This document shows, one piece after another, positions 63,942 through 64,000 of a stretch of DNA of 64,000 nt. Position 1 is the first letter of the stretch, and every line of letters starts with the position of its first letter. The notes beneath the pieces were generated by a model. That model searched no databases. It had not been told where the DNA came from and saw nothing but the letters and a program-made list of their open reading frames with translations. The position numbers and the translations under genes are program-made. This DNA comes from an uncultured Bacilli bacterium (GTDB lineage: Bacteria > Bacillota_I > Bacilli_A > RF39 > UBA660): assembly GCA_934101645.1 (NCBI GenBank), contig CAKORX010000001.1:150550-214549 (forward strand). The letters run 5' to 3'.

Positions 63942-64000
63942 TTATCTTTTCTTAACAGGAAATTGAATCTCTGTTAAATAATCTTCTTCATTTTCTTTAT
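63942..64000 (-). CDS. C-terminal end of a gene cut by the window edge
   Basis: On the minus strand the frame ends KENEEDYLTEIQFPVKKR then TAA, and is open to the window edge. Only 18 or 19 residues are visible, so no family can be given. Between 63798 and 63941 I see nothing else. Confidence 0.4.
   Translation of the reverse strand, partial: KENEEDYLTEIQFPVKKR

Overview
The window is very AT-rich, uses the standard bacterial code (TGA ends tnpV and the peptide gene at 57413; tryptophan is TGG) and carries Gram-positive genes: mraY, uppP, a FemABX ligase, a leucine T-box, a Cse60-like sporulation protein and many short lipoproteins. I infer an uncultured, probably host-associated, low-GC Bacillota (Bacilli, near the RF39/Erysipelotrichia-like lineages). 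Genus cannot be read from the sequence alone.

Layout. 1-6.75 kb is the right part of a mobilizable element: the C-terminal part of a large serine recombinase, tnpV, an oriT-like segment, a MobC-like gene, then cargo (GNAT, serine hydrolase, a small membrane protein with a large TPR-PIN protein, and an orphan RNA). 6.8-21.4 kb is accessory: an ASCH-kinase fusion, a protein of three 119-residue repeats facing a zinc metallopeptidase, a class A beta-lactamase-like hydrolase, a TetR gene facing a decayed ABC exporter, small unknown genes and a CoiA-like protein. 21.6-30.1 kb holds a PAP2 phosphatase, a two-component system with an HtrA protease and a thioredoxin-like gene that share a direct-repeat operator, VanZ-RDD, two EamA genes (one frameshifted) and a holin-endolysin pair. 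30.2-54.7 kb is mostly core: acyl-CoA synthetases, uppP, a trmB/DUF948/YtxH operon, a pseudouridine synthase, T-box-leuS, a GH31 enzyme, FemABX, an adenine methylase, mraY with a Mur-like gene, and a four-gene overlapping lipid operon.

A tRNA-Gly at 54.84 kb is followed by a second decayed mobilization relic. It has a tnpV tail and a second copy of the oriT-like segment (53 of 60 bases alike), then a broken methyltransferase, a NUDIX gene and the end of an IS3 element. From 57.4 to 63.5 kb a minus-strand cluster encodes LemA, DUF2207, a zinc-ribbon/LRR membrane protein, a radical SAM-SPASM enzyme and a small protein ending in 14 asparagines. It looks like a RiPP locus of a type I do not recognise and is the best candidate for a new system. 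The TPR-PIN pair at 3.6-6.6 kb is second.

Several genes carry single-base frameshifts or stops (ABC ATPase, permease, EamA, methyltransferase, possibly the recombinase). Many lie in homopolymers, so decay and sequencing error cannot be told apart here.
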